A stretch of DNA of 64,000 nt, from NCBI RefSeq assembly GCF_003129465.1, contig NZ_QFFF01000001.1, positions 1,721,501-1,785,500 on the forward strand. Reading direction: 5' to 3'. The position numbers and the translations under genes are program-made. A model generated the notes under the pieces. The model worked only from the letters and a program-made list of their open reading frames with translations. It did not search any database and was not told the origin of the DNA. Shown in pieces: positions 46,864-56,047 of this stretch (the stretch's first letter is position 1; every line of letters starts with the position of its first letter). Source of the DNA: Sphingosinicella humi (lineage in GTDB: Bacteria > Pseudomonadota > Alphaproteobacteria > Sphingomonadales > Sphingomonadaceae).

Positions 46864-47895
46864 TCAGCGGCGGACGGCCGCACCTTCAGCATAGATGGCA
46901 TCGACGGCGGCGGCGACGTCGACCAGCCGCTCCGCCTCGGCATCGAAACGGGCGCCAGCCGCCAGCCGCCGCGCCCAGTCGACGGCGGCGCGGCCGCCCC
47001 AGGCATCGGGAGGCACGGCCAAGGTAGTACGGGCGGTGCCCTGAAAATGTTCGGCCGTGAAATCGTAGAAGGAGCCGTTCACGTTGCGCATGGCGCCGCT
47101 GCCGCTCGTGCCGTGGAAGTCCGCCGAAATGAGGGCATCGCATCCGGCCGAGAGGCGCCAGGAGCAGGCGATCCGCACGATGGCGCCCGTCTCGAGCTGG
47201 AGCGTGGCGACAGCATAATCCTCGACTTGCTGCGACGGCTGCAGCGGCCGCCCTCCCGCGAAGAGGCTGGCGGAGACGCGGGTCACGGCGGGGAAATCGA
47301 GCATCCATAGCGCGAGGTCCACGAGATGGACGCCGAGGTCCATCACGCAGCCGCCTCCCGACAGCGCCGGATCGTAGAACCAGGCCTTGTCCGGTCCGTA
47401 GGCGTTATGGAAGACGAGGTCGGCGGCGTAGACCTCGCCCAGCGCTCCGGAGCGGACCAGCTCCCTGATCTTCTCCATGGCCGCGGTATGGCGATAGCTG
47501 AGGTCGACGGCGAGAAGCCGGTCCGCCCTCCTCGCCGCTTCGACGACCTGCCGCGCCTCAGCCGCAGTGCGACCGAGCGGTTTCTGGCAGAAGACGGCGA
47601 CGCCGGCGTCGAGCGCACGGATCGCCTGCTCGGCGTGAAGCGCGCTGGGGGTGGCGATTACGATACCGTCGAGGCCGAGCGCGAGCAGATCGTCGAGCGA
47701 GGCTGCCAGCTCCGCCTTGGGCGCCAGCTTCGCCGCTTCCTTCGTCATGTCGGCAGAAGGATCGGCGATGGCGGCGATTTCGGCGGCTCCACTGGTTGCG
47801 ATCGCTTCCATGCGGTGGCGGCCGATCCAGCCGACGCCGAGAAAGCCGACGCGGGGCTTGGCCGCTTCGGGCGCGAGGGCGGCGGCCGGGCTCAT
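46864..47895 (-). CDS. Gfo/Idh/MocA-family sugar or inositol dehydrogenase
   Basis: The 343-residue oxidoreductase has a Rossmann start (VGFLGVGWIGRHRMEAIA) and the C-terminal Gfo/Idh domain with DLGVHLVDLALWML. The usual EKP catalytic motif reads QKP (FCQKPLGRT), keeping the catalytic Lys. Family members oxidise sugars, inositols or nucleotide sugars at C-OH. It is last in the ten-gene minus-strand operon. With an inositol-phosphate synthase nearby, an inositol or inosose substrate is plausible but unproven. Confidence 0.88.
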   Translation of the reverse strand: MSPAAALAPEAAKPRVGFLGVGWIGRHRMEAIATSGAAEIAAIADPSADMTKEAAKLAPKAELAASLDDLLALGLDGIVIATPSALHAEQAIRALDAGVAVFCQKPLGRTAAEARQVVEAARRADRLLAVDLSYRHTAAMEKIRELVRSGALGEVYAADLVFHNAYGPDKAWFYDPALSGGGCVMDLGVHLVDLALWMLDFPAVTRVSASLFAGGRPLQPSQQVEDYAVATLQLETGAIVRIACSWRLSAGCDALISADFHGTSGSGAMRNVNGSFYDFTAEHFQGTARTTLAVPPDAWGGRAAVDWARRLAAGARFDAEAERLVDVAAAVDAIYAEGAAVRR

Positions 47896-48905
47896 GGGAA
47901 GATCACCAGCGCTTTCAGGAAACCGTCCGGTCGGTCGCGAGTGGCGTTCAGCGCCTCGACCAGCTGCTCGAGCGGATAGCGATGGGTGTAGAGCGGGTCG
48001 GGGTCGAGCCGGCCCGAGGCCACCGCCTGCACGGCTTCCTCGATACCACGGATATAGGCTTTCGGGTCGCGCTCATGCGCGTTGATCACGTCGATGCCGC
48101 GCCAGTTCCAGAGCTGCATGTTCACGTGGCGGAGGCCGTCCTGATGGTAGCCGGCGACGACGAGCCGGCCGCCCTCGCGCACCAGCTCGCCGGCGAGGTC
48201 CAGCGGCCACTGCTTGCCGACCGCCTCGATGACGCGATCGCAGAACTGCCCGGCGGTCAGTGCCTTCACCTGCTCGATGATCGCATGATGGTCCTCCATC
48301 GCGATCGTCTCCGCCGCACCCATTTGCCGCGCCACGTCGAGCGAATAGGGGCGTCGCGAGATGGCGATGACGCGGGCTCCGGCATCCGTTGCGAGGCGGG
48401 TCAGGAGCGCGCCGAGAAAGCCGATGCCGATAATCGCTACCGTCTGGCCGGGCTCGATCGCGCTCCGGCGGAAGATGTTCATCGCGCAGCCGAGCGGCTC
48501 GCCCGGAAAGGCGCGGCCTTCGAGAGCGGCCGGCAATGGCACCACGGCATCGGCGGCCGCGATGTCGTATTCGGCATAGGCCTTGAAGGAGAGGGCGGCG
48601 ACGCGATCGCCGACGGAGACGGTGTCGATGCCGCTGCCGACGGCATCGACGACGCCCCAGCCCTCATGGCCGAGGGCGCCTGGCTCCGTCGGAAACTGCA
48701 TCCATTCCGGCCCCTTCCAGGGGGTGAGGTTGGAGGCGCAGACGCCGCAGCCTTCCAGCCGCACCCGCACTTGGCCCAGCCCCGGCTCCGGCACTGCGAC
48801 CTCGTCGATGCGGATCCGGCCGGGCTGGCTCAGCACGGCGGCACGCATCGTGGCGGTCGAGACGGGCTTATCGTCCAACATTTCACTCGCGGCCAGCATC
48901 CTCAC
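47892..48905 (-). CDS. Zinc-type medium-chain dehydrogenase (MDR)
   Basis: The 337-residue protein has the catalytic zinc pattern (GCGVCASN and GALGHEGWG) and the Rossmann segment IIGIGFLGALLTRLA. The structural-zinc Cys cluster of classic alcohol dehydrogenases is missing. It is coupled by 4-nt overlaps to the DUF1003 gene and to the Gfo/Idh gene, a pairing that suggests two-step oxidation/reduction of one sugar-like compound, similar in logic to polyol or inosamine routes. Substrate unknown. Confidence 0.87.
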   Translation of the reverse strand: MRMLAASEMLDDKPVSTATMRAAVLSQPGRIRIDEVAVPEPGLGQVRVRLEGCGVCASNLTPWKGPEWMQFPTEPGALGHEGWGVVDAVGSGIDTVSVGDRVAALSFKAYAEYDIAAADAVVPLPAALEGRAFPGEPLGCAMNIFRRSAIEPGQTVAIIGIGFLGALLTRLATDAGARVIAISRRPYSLDVARQMGAAETIAMEDHHAIIEQVKALTAGQFCDRVIEAVGKQWPLDLAGELVREGGRLVVAGYHQDGLRHVNMQLWNWRGIDVINAHERDPKAYIRGIEEAVQAVASGRLDPDPLYTHRYPLEQLVEALNATRDRPDGFLKALVIFP

Positions 48906-49444
48906 TCCTTCTTGGTGGCTTCGATGGCATCCATGACGCGCTCCGGTGCCACGTCGCGCTTCAGGTCCTCGACGTCGTCCGGCTTGGCGTCGCCGATGCC
49001 GAGATGATCGGTGATCGCAGAGACCATCTCGATCAGCCGGGTCACTTCATGCTCGGCCAGCAGATTGGTCTGGAGATCGAGATCGTCGCGCTCGTCCGCC
49101 GCCTTGGCCATTCGATTCTGGGTAATCAGCACGAACGTCGAGAGGAATATCGCTTCCACCGACGCAATCATCGCCAGCACGACGAAGGTCGGATCCCACG
49201 GCGTTATCAGCGGCACCCAGCCCAGATTGGCCAGGATCCAGAATCCGAACAAGCCGAGGTGGAGGAACACGAACGTCATGCTTCCGGTGAAGCTCGTAAT
49301 CTTCCCGGCGAGACGGTCCCGCCATGTGGCTTCCTCCTCCTTCCGTTCCCGGCGACGCCTCAGCGCCTCGATGTTGCGCCCGAGCGGAGCGGCGAGATAT
49401 CGGGACTCCGGCGGCTCGACGGTGACCCCTTTGTCGTCGGACAT
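48902..49444 (-). CDS. DUF1003 membrane protein
   Basis: The 180-residue protein has an Arg/Glu-rich N-terminal part, two transmembrane helices (from FTGSMTFVFLHLGLFGFWIL and VVLAMIASVEAIFLSTFVLI) and a charged C-terminal tail: the DUF1003 layout. It sits inside the glycan operon. The start could also be at 49453. No biochemical role known. Confidence 0.85.
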   Translation of the reverse strand: MSDDKGVTVEPPESRYLAAPLGRNIEALRRRRERKEEEATWRDRLAGKITSFTGSMTFVFLHLGLFGFWILANLGWVPLITPWDPTFVVLAMIASVEAIFLSTFVLITQNRMAKAADERDDLDLQTNLLAEHEVTRLIEMVSAITDHLGIGDAKPDDVEDLKRDVAPERVMDAIEATKKE

Positions 49445-49476
49445 AGGACCCATCCCAGGTTTCGCCGCCGGCCCCG

Positions 49477-50520
49477 TTACTCCGCAACGGCGATCAGGTG
49501 GCGCTCGGCCGGCGATGCCTCCGCATGGGCAACGCCGCGCCATTGTTGCGACGACTTCGCCTGTTCGGAGGCGAACCATTCGATCGTCCGTTCGAGCCCC
49601 TTTTGAAGCGCCACGGCCGGTTCCCAGCCCAGCAGTTCGCGGGCCCGGGAAATGTCGGGCTTGCGGCGACGGGGATCGTCGATCGGCAATGGCATGTAGG
49701 TAACGGGCGAGTTGCTGCCGGTGAGGGCGACGACCCGCTCAACGAGATCGCCCACGGTCAGTTCCGTCGGATTGCCGAGATTCACGGGGACGTCGATCGG
49801 CCGGTCGCTGTCCATGAGGCGCATCAGCCCGTTTATCAGATCGCTGACGAAGCAGAAGCTGCGCGTCTGCGAGCCGTCGCCATAGATGGTGATCTCGTCG
49901 CCGGAGAGCGCCTGGCAGATGACGTTGGACACGACGCGGCCGTCGTCCGGGCGCATGCGCGGGCCATAAGTATTGAAGATGCGCGCGACGCGCACGTCGA
50001 CGCGCTTGGAGCGGTGGAAGTCGAAGGCCAGAGTCTCGGCCGCCCTCTTGCCTTCGTCGTAACAGGCGCGGGGGCCGGTGCAGCTGACGGAGCCGCGATA
50101 GCTTTCCGGCTGGGGATGGGTCTCGGGGTCGCCATAGACTTCGCTGGTGGAGCTGAGCAGCAATCGCGCGCCCGTCTCCTCCGCCAGCCGCAACATGTTG
50201 CGCGTGCCGACGACGCAGGTCAGCATCGTATGCTCCGGGTCCGCCTGATAATGCGGCGGCGAGGCGGCGCAGGCGAGATGATAAATGTGGGTAAAGCGCG
50301 CCTTGCCGGCGATACGGTAGGGAAGGGGATCGACGACGTCGCTCTCGATGGAATCGAACCGATGGTCCCGGCGGAGATGGGCGATGTTGGACTCGCGCCC
50401 GGTCAGGAGATTGTCGAGACACACTACCCGCGCCCCCTCGCCGAGCAAGGCATCGCATAGATGCGAGCCGATGAAGCCCGCGCCGCCGGTCACCAGGATT
50501 GTTTTGTTCTTACTTGTCAT
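49477..50520 (-). CDS. SDR sugar-nucleotide decarboxylase, UDP-xylose-synthase-like
   Basis: The 347-residue extended SDR has NAD-binding TGGAGFIGSHL and catalytic YDEGK. The blocks YGDPETHPQPESY and GPRACYDEGKRAAETLAFD match UDP-glucuronate decarboxylase (UXS), which makes UDP-xylose. A UDP-xylose donor would suit the glycosyltransferases beside it. It overlaps the upstream CgeB-like gene by 4 nt and lies 32 bases before the DUF1003 gene. Confidence 0.82.
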   Translation of the reverse strand: MTSKNKTILVTGGAGFIGSHLCDALLGEGARVVCLDNLLTGRESNIAHLRRDHRFDSIESDVVDPLPYRIAGKARFTHIYHLACAASPPHYQADPEHTMLTCVVGTRNMLRLAEETGARLLLSSTSEVYGDPETHPQPESYRGSVSCTGPRACYDEGKRAAETLAFDFHRSKRVDVRVARIFNTYGPRMRPDDGRVVSNVICQALSGDEITIYGDGSQTRSFCFVSDLINGLMRLMDSDRPIDVPVNLGNPTELTVGDLVERVVALTGSNSPVTYMPLPIDDPRRRKPDISRARELLGWEPAVALQKGLERTIEWFASEQAKSSQQWRGVAHAEASPAERHLIAVAE

Positions 50521-51629
50521 TGCACGTCGCTCCGGATGTGGGTCTCTGTTTTGGCGGCGGATAGGGAGCGGTTCTGCGCCGCTTCCCGTAGATAAGTTTC
50601 GAGCTCGCCCGCACGGTGAGCGGCGGTGTGGGCCTGCAGCACGCTGGATCGGGCCGCGCGGCCGATCCGCTGCGCCTGTTCGTCGGTGGTCGTTCGGAGC
50701 GCGCCGATGACGGCGTCGGTGCCGGAGGGGAGCAGGATTTCGGCGTCCGGCGCGAATAAGGTGTCGAGGCCCTCCCATCGGTCCGAGATCACCGGAATGG
50801 CGCAAGCAGCGGCCTCGAACAGCCGCACTGACGGGGACCAGCCGGCGGCGATCATGTTCGCTCGCGTGACGTTCAGGGTGAAGCGCGAGGCGGCGTAGAA
50901 TTCGGCATGCTGGGCGGGAGGCAGATGATCGATCCGCTCGACGTTGGTCGGCCAGTCGATGTCCGCCGGATATTGCGGTCCCGCCACCGCGAAGCGCCGC
51001 TCCGGCAGGCGGCGCGCGGGCTCGATCAGCAGCCGCTCCAGCGTCGGTTGGCGGTCGGGGCTGTAGGTGCCGAGATAGGTGAGGTCCCAACGCTTCGGCA
51101 CGTCCATCGGCGGATAGGCTTCCGGATCGACCGAGCAATAGAGCGCCCGCGCCGCCGGCGAGCCGTGGCGGCTTTCGAGGGTGCGAAGGGTGGGCCCGCC
51201 GGTGAAGGAGAGATAGAGGTCGTAGCCGGGGATGATCTCCGGCGACAGATATTCGAAATCGCCGCGCTCCAGCTTGGCCAGGGTGACGGGCGTATCGATG
51301 TCGTAGAAGGCGGTGACCCCGTGCGCCGCTCCCTGGACGAAGCGCCCGACGGCGACCCCTTCCGGCACATAGGAGCCGACGATGACCGCGTCCGCCTCCG
51401 CGATCTCGCCGCGCCAACTCGCCAGCTCATCCAGGTCCGAATAGAATTGAAGCCGCGCGAAATCGGGCTCGGCGAGATCCCGGTGCGACGCATACCAGGG
51501 CACGTCGCGCTCCAGGAACAGGATGTCGTGGCCGCGGGCGGCGAATTCCCTGAGCAGCGCCCGATAGGTGGTGGCATGGCCGTTGCCCCATGAGGAGGAC
51601 AGGCTGAGGCCGAGGACGACGAGCTTCAT
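50517..51629 (-). CDS. CgeB-like glycosyltransferase, copy 3
   Basis: The 370-residue GT-B protein has an N-terminal half with SLSSSWGNGHATTYRALLRE and a C-terminal PF13524-like half with WDLTYLGTYSPDRQPTLE and RLFEAAACAIPVISDRWEG. It belongs with the two upstream relatives; all three share the pattern xxLSxSWxNGxATxYRxLLRExxxRGH. The start at 51629 overlaps the preceding stop by 4 nt. Donor and acceptor unknown. Confidence 0.83.
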   Translation of the reverse strand: MKLVVLGLSLSSSWGNGHATTYRALLREFAARGHDILFLERDVPWYASHRDLAEPDFARLQFYSDLDELASWRGEIAEADAVIVGSYVPEGVAVGRFVQGAAHGVTAFYDIDTPVTLAKLERGDFEYLSPEIIPGYDLYLSFTGGPTLRTLESRHGSPAARALYCSVDPEAYPPMDVPKRWDLTYLGTYSPDRQPTLERLLIEPARRLPERRFAVAGPQYPADIDWPTNVERIDHLPPAQHAEFYAASRFTLNVTRANMIAAGWSPSVRLFEAAACAIPVISDRWEGLDTLFAPDAEILLPSGTDAVIGALRTTTDEQAQRIGRAARSSVLQAHTAAHRAGELETYLREAAQNRSLSAAKTETHIRSDVQ

Positions 51630-52714
51630 GCCGCGCTCCTCTGCTTCGCGCGCTGCTCGCGCCACAGGGCGTCCACCTCGGCGCCGCGATGAGCATAGGT
51701 GTGCTGGCTCAGCACCCGGCGCAGAGCAGCCTGGCCTATGGTGCGAGCGCGCTCGCGGGTGAGCGAACCGACATGCTCGGCCACGTCGCGGCCGTCGAGG
51801 GCCACCAGCACTTCCTCGTCCGGCTTCAGGAACTGCTCGATGCCGTCCCAGGCGTCGGTGATGAGGCAGGCCGCGGCGCCCGCCGCTTCGAACACGCGGG
51901 TGGCGGGCGAGAAGCCGATATGCGCCATGCTGTCGCGGGCGATATTGAGCACGGCGAGCGGCGTGCAATTGAAGGCGTTGTGTTGGTGGGTGTAGACGTG
52001 ACCCAGATGGCGAACATTGTCCGGCATCGCCTTGGTCTCCCAGCCATTGCCGCCGATCAGGAAGCGCCGCCCGGGACGCTGCGCAGCAGCTTTCAAAAAG
52101 AACTCTTCTACCCGCGCCTCGCGGTCTGGGAGGCGGTTGCCGAGGAAGGCCAGATCGGCGGCAAAGCGCTCGTCCGGCCCGACGGGGAAATGGGTCGTCG
52201 GGTCGAGGGCGTTGTAGATGGGAACGCAAAGACGAGCGCCGAAGCCTTCATAAGCCTCGACCACCGGCGGTCCGCCGCCATAGGTCAGCACCATGTGGAG
52301 CGACGGCAGCATCCGGCGGACGACATGGGCGTCGTCGCCGCGCATCTCGTCCAGGGTGGCGGCGGCGTCGACGTCCCAGAAGAGCCGAAGCGCGTCGGGC
52401 CGCGAATGCTGGACGATGCCTTCGAGAAGCTCCGTGTCGAACACCCCGACGCCGCTCGCCTTGACGACGATGTCGGCGGCGCCGGCCTGGCTGAGGACGC
52501 TTCGCAACCCTTCGAGAGTGGCGGGATAGACGACCGAGCGAGCCCATTCCGGCGGCTCGATGTCGCGATGCTGCTGCCGATCGAAGGCATCGGGCTCATA
52601 GAAAGTGATGTCGTAGCCGCGCCCCGCAAGGTCCCGGAGCAGCCCGCGATAATAGGTCGCCGCGCCGTTCCAGTAGGAGGAGAGAAGGCTCGATCCGTAA
52701 AAGGCGATCTTCAT
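51626..52714 (-). CDS. CgeB-like glycosyltransferase, copy 2
   Basis: The 362-residue protein starts MKIAFYGSSLLSSYWNGAAT, matching its neighbours, and its C-terminal half contains DLAFLGNRLPDREARVEEFF, GHVYTHQHNAFNCTP and ATRVFEAAGAAACLITDAWD. The start at 52714 is fixed by the ATGA overlap with the upstream gene. Likely arose with copies 1 and 3 by tandem duplication, then diverged. Confidence 0.83.
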   Translation of the reverse strand: MKIAFYGSSLLSSYWNGAATYYRGLLRDLAGRGYDITFYEPDAFDRQQHRDIEPPEWARSVVYPATLEGLRSVLSQAGAADIVVKASGVGVFDTELLEGIVQHSRPDALRLFWDVDAAATLDEMRGDDAHVVRRMLPSLHMVLTYGGGPPVVEAYEGFGARLCVPIYNALDPTTHFPVGPDERFAADLAFLGNRLPDREARVEEFFLKAAAQRPGRRFLIGGNGWETKAMPDNVRHLGHVYTHQHNAFNCTPLAVLNIARDSMAHIGFSPATRVFEAAGAAACLITDAWDGIEQFLKPDEEVLVALDGRDVAEHVGSLTRERARTIGQAALRRVLSQHTYAHRGAEVDALWREQRAKQRSAA

Positions 52715-53877
52715 GCGACGCTCCTCAACTCGGGCTCGGTCGACGCGTGATGTACGGCCTCTGTGGGTACGCCCCTCGACTTCGCTCGGGACGAACGAAG
52801 GCGGGTGACGATGGCTAGGAGCTCCTCTGCTCTGTGCGCGCAGCTGTGGCGGGCGCGGATGGTCTCCAAGCCATGCCGGACCAGCGAGACTCGAAGGTCC
52901 GGGTCGGCTTGCAGCCGCTCGAGCTGCCGGGTCATGTCCGCGCCGTCGGAGGCGGTCAGATAGTCGGTGCCGGCGCGGAACAGGCCCTCGGCATCGTCCC
53001 AAGGCGCGCACAGGAGGGGGATGCCAGAGGCCAACGCTTCGAAGATCCGGATGGTGGGGATGCCCGGAAGCAGCCTGGTGTAGAAGCGGCGCGGGACATG
53101 GATGGTGGCGAGGTGCCGGGCGAACACGTCCGGTGCCGCCGCATTGGGGAGCCAGCCATGATAGCGGCCGCCATAGCGCCGCACCGTCGCCTTGGCGGTT
53201 TCGTGATAGCGCACGCCATAGACGTCGAGGCCGATGCCGGTCTCGCGGGCGGGGCGGAAGAGGAATTCCTTCAGCTCCTTGGTGCGCTCGCCCTCGCCCC
53301 AATTGCCGATCCAGACGAGACCTTGCCGTTCCCGCTCGACAGCCGGCGGATGGAAATGGCGAAGGTCGGCGGCCTCGTGCCAGACGAACGCCCGGTCGCC
53401 CCAGCCCCAGCCGCGATAGACTTCGGCGAGCGCCTCTCCGAAGGCGAGGACGCCGTCATAGGCGGAAAGATCGTAGGCGCGCATCGCCTCGGGCTCGCTG
53501 ACGGCGCGGTGATGCGTGTCGTGGAAGAGCAGTAGAAAGGGCGCGCCCTGCGCACGCAGCTTGCCAAGCCGCGCGACCAGATCCGGTTCGCTCCATTCAT
53601 GGACGATGACGAGGTCGGCGCCGTCGACCATGCGAGCCAGGTCCCCCCGCTCGCCATAGCTTTCCGACCGCAGCTCCGGATAGGCGTCGCGATAGGCGTC
53701 GAGGCCTTCGGGGCCATGGTCCTCCAGCAGATTGGCGAGGCTCCAGGCGCCTTCCGGCTCATAGGCCTGCACCTCATGGCCGAGCGCGATCAACTCGCGC
53801 AGCACGCCGCGCAAAAAATGGGCGTTGCCGTGGTTCCAGCAGCTGGCGAGCGAATGGGTGAAATAGACGATCTTCAT
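52711..53877 (-). CDS. CgeB-like glycosyltransferase, copy 1
   Basis: The 388-residue protein shows MKIVYFTHSLASCWNHGNAH at the N terminus and RIFEALASGIPLLCAPWDDAEG in the nucleotide-sugar half. Its last 30 residues (…SRAKSRGVPTEAV…) are encoded partly by a single arm of repeat family B at 52770-52797, so the natural C terminus has probably been extended. It overlaps its neighbours by 4 nt. Confidence 0.83.
   Translation of the reverse strand: MKIVYFTHSLASCWNHGNAHFLRGVLRELIALGHEVQAYEPEGAWSLANLLEDHGPEGLDAYRDAYPELRSESYGERGDLARMVDGADLVIVHEWSEPDLVARLGKLRAQGAPFLLLFHDTHHRAVSEPEAMRAYDLSAYDGVLAFGEALAEVYRGWGWGDRAFVWHEAADLRHFHPPAVERERQGLVWIGNWGEGERTKELKEFLFRPARETGIGLDVYGVRYHETAKATVRRYGGRYHGWLPNAAAPDVFARHLATIHVPRRFYTRLLPGIPTIRIFEALASGIPLLCAPWDDAEGLFRAGTDYLTASDGADMTRQLERLQADPDLRVSLVRHGLETIRARHSCAHRAEELLAIVTRLRSSRAKSRGVPTEAVHHASTEPELRSVA
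52770..52797. repeat. Single arm of palindromic repeat family B, inside a coding end
   Basis: These 28 bases are identical to the right arm of the element at 29642-29719. They lie inside the C-terminal codons of a CgeB-like gene, read there as SRAKSRG. No partner arm is nearby. Confidence 0.8.
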
Positions 53878-54980
53878 GCCGCCACCTCCTGCGCCAGGGT
53901 GGCCGCGGCCTGTGGGCGGAGCAGGGACTGGTAGATGGCCGCCATCTTGCCCGCCATCGCCTCAACGCTGAACTGGGCGGCGCGAAGCTGCGCCTGCCGG
54001 CCCATCTCGGCACGCGCGAAATCGTCGCGGACGACGAGGCTGATCGCCTCGGCGAAACCGTTGGCGTCCATCGGGTCGACGAAGACCGCGACGCCGTGCC
54101 AAAGCTCGCGAAACGTTGGGATGTCCGCGAGGACGAGCGGACAGCCGGCAGCGGCCGCCTCCAGCACCGCGAGGCCGAAAGGCTCGTAGAGCGCGGCGGA
54201 CACGAACACCGGCCGCGCCCCGAGCCAGGACGAAATCTCGCGATCGCTCAGCGTGCCGAGCGCGTGGATGTGGTTGAACTCGATCCTGTCGCCGCTGGGA
54301 CCTTCGATCGGGCCGGCGGCGTGGAGCGGGAAGGGGAGTCGCGCCGCCGCGCCGTCCAGGGTCGCGACATTCTTGCCCTTGTCCCACAGCCGTCCGGCAG
54401 TGAAGGCGAAGTCGTGCGAAGCGACGGGCTCCACGGGCCGGAGACTGCGGCCGTTGTGAACCGTCGTCGGCAGCTGGGCGAGACGGTGGACCTCCTTCGT
54501 CGCCCGCGCGATAGCCTTGGTCGGCGCGACGACGCGATCGGCGAGGGCGAGGCCCTGGCCGGTCAGCTCGGAGCGCCAGCGGAAGGGGCTGTCCGGATCA
54601 TCGCCCTTGGTTGCCCGCCACCAGGTGCCGAGACAGCTATGGGCGACCGCCACGACCGGCTGGTCGAACTCGGTCTCCGCTGCGAGTGCCGCCGCGTTCA
54701 GCTGGACCAGGTCCGCGTCGTGCCGGCGAGCAAGCTCCGCGAGCGTCCGTCCCGCGTCGGCGATGGCCTTCGGGCTTTCGGCCAGCCAGTCGAGCGGCAA
54801 ATGGGTCTCAACCAGGGTCGAACCGTCGATGGATCGCGCCGCGTCACGCTGCCGGGGGGAGGGCGGTGGGCCCATGGCGGCAAGCACGGTTTGGATATTG
54901 AGGTCGGCAAGCCCTTGGGCGAGGTCGGTTGCATATTGCCAGACGCCGCCCACGGCATCGGCGGTCAGAAGTATCTTCAC
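53874..54980 (-). CDS. Glycosyltransferase family 4
   Basis: The 368-residue protein begins at GTG (54980), within a GTGA overlap with the upstream SDR gene; this start gives the normal GT4 N terminus KILLTADAVGGVWQYA. The second half has TAGRLWDKGKN and the E-x7-E motif in EPFGLAVLEAAAAGCPLVLAD. It is third in the ten-gene operon. Confidence 0.87.
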   Translation of the reverse strand: MKILLTADAVGGVWQYATDLAQGLADLNIQTVLAAMGPPPSPRQRDAARSIDGSTLVETHLPLDWLAESPKAIADAGRTLAELARRHDADLVQLNAAALAAETEFDQPVVAVAHSCLGTWWRATKGDDPDSPFRWRSELTGQGLALADRVVAPTKAIARATKEVHRLAQLPTTVHNGRSLRPVEPVASHDFAFTAGRLWDKGKNVATLDGAAARLPFPLHAAGPIEGPSGDRIEFNHIHALGTLSDREISSWLGARPVFVSAALYEPFGLAVLEAAAAGCPLVLADIPTFRELWHGVAVFVDPMDANGFAEAISLVVRDDFARAEMGRQAQLRAAQFSVEAMAGKMAAIYQSLLRPQAAATLAQEVAA

Positions 54981-56047
54981 TGTGCCGCCTCGACCAGCTC
55001 GGGCCGGGTGCGCAGGCTGCGGCATTCGCACAGCCATTCGGCCAGCCGTGCGACGCCCTGCCGCCACGGCACGGCCGGCGAGAGGTCAAGCGCCCGGCGG
55101 ATCGCCCGGGTGTCGGCCACGAACCAGCGCTGATCGCCCGCGCGCCAATCGTCGAACCGCACGTCGATCTGGCGACCGAGGAGCTCGGCCATATAGGTCA
55201 CAAGCTCGCGCAACGAGACGGCATTGGCCGGGCCGCCGCCGAGGTTGAAGGCATGGCCCGAGATGTGGCCAATGCGCTGCCAAGCCCGGAGATAGGCGTC
55301 GACGGCGTTCGAAACGTCGAGGATGTCGCGGACCTGGTGGCCGTCGCCATAGAGGGTGATCGGCTCGTCCTCGAGGGCGCGGATCAGGAAATGCGCGACC
55401 CAGCCCTGGTCCTCGGTGCCCATCTGCCGGACGCCGTAGATGCAGCTCATCCTCAGCACCGCGGCGGGAAGACCGTAGCTGCGGGCATAGTCGAGCACAT
55501 ATTGATCGGCCGCGCCCTTGGAGCAGCCATAGGGCGTGTGAAAGTCGAGCGGCCTTGCCTCGCTTATGCCGTGCGCGGCCACCGCCTCGTCCGGAGGCGC
55601 ATAGCCTTGCCCCTCCAGCCGAAAATCGAGGTCGGCGAGATCGCCATAGACCTTGTTGGTCGAGGCGAAGATGACGGGCGTCGGGCGGCCGTGCAGCCTC
55701 AGCGCGTCGAGCAGGTTGAGCGTGCCGCGAAGATTGATCTCGAAATCGTCGCGCGGGTCGGTGAGGCTGGTCGTGACGGCGACCTGGGCAGCCATGTGGA
55801 ACACCGCCTTGGCTTCGCGCGCGGCGCGCGACAGCTCCTCCTCGTCCCTTATGTCGGCGATAATGGGCGTGATCTGATCGGAATAGCGTTCCTTCAGCCA
55901 GTCGAGATTGGCCTCCACGCCGGGCCGCGACAGCGCATCGTAGATCAGGATGTCATGACCTTCGCGAGCGAGCCGGTCGGCGATGTTGCAGCCGATGAAC
56001 CCGGCGCCCCCGGTGATGAGAACGGGCCTCCGATCGGCGGGGATCAT
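54977..56047 (-). CDS. SDR epimerase, CDP-paratose/tyvelose 2-epimerase-like
   Basis: The 356-residue extended SDR has ITGGAGFIGCNIADRLA and catalytic YGCSK. Motifs STNKVYGDL, GCSKGAADQYVLDY and MSCIYGVRQMGTEDQGWVAHF match the RfbE-type 2-epimerase subgroup closely. True substrate may differ since no CDP-sugar pathway is visible here. Start fixed by ATGA overlap. Confidence 0.83.
   Translation of the reverse strand: MIPADRRPVLITGGAGFIGCNIADRLAREGHDILIYDALSRPGVEANLDWLKERYSDQITPIIADIRDEEELSRAAREAKAVFHMAAQVAVTTSLTDPRDDFEINLRGTLNLLDALRLHGRPTPVIFASTNKVYGDLADLDFRLEGQGYAPPDEAVAAHGISEARPLDFHTPYGCSKGAADQYVLDYARSYGLPAAVLRMSCIYGVRQMGTEDQGWVAHFLIRALEDEPITLYGDGHQVRDILDVSNAVDAYLRAWQRIGHISGHAFNLGGGPANAVSLRELVTYMAELLGRQIDVRFDDWRAGDQRWFVADTRAIRRALDLSPAVPWRQGVARLAEWLCECRSLRTRPELVEAAQ

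Noticed and set aside
51626-53302. Extended 558-residue reading of the second CgeB-like transferase
   Set aside because: The first about 196 residues are an out-of-frame reading of the upstream gene; the ATGA overlap at 52711-52714 fixes the start.
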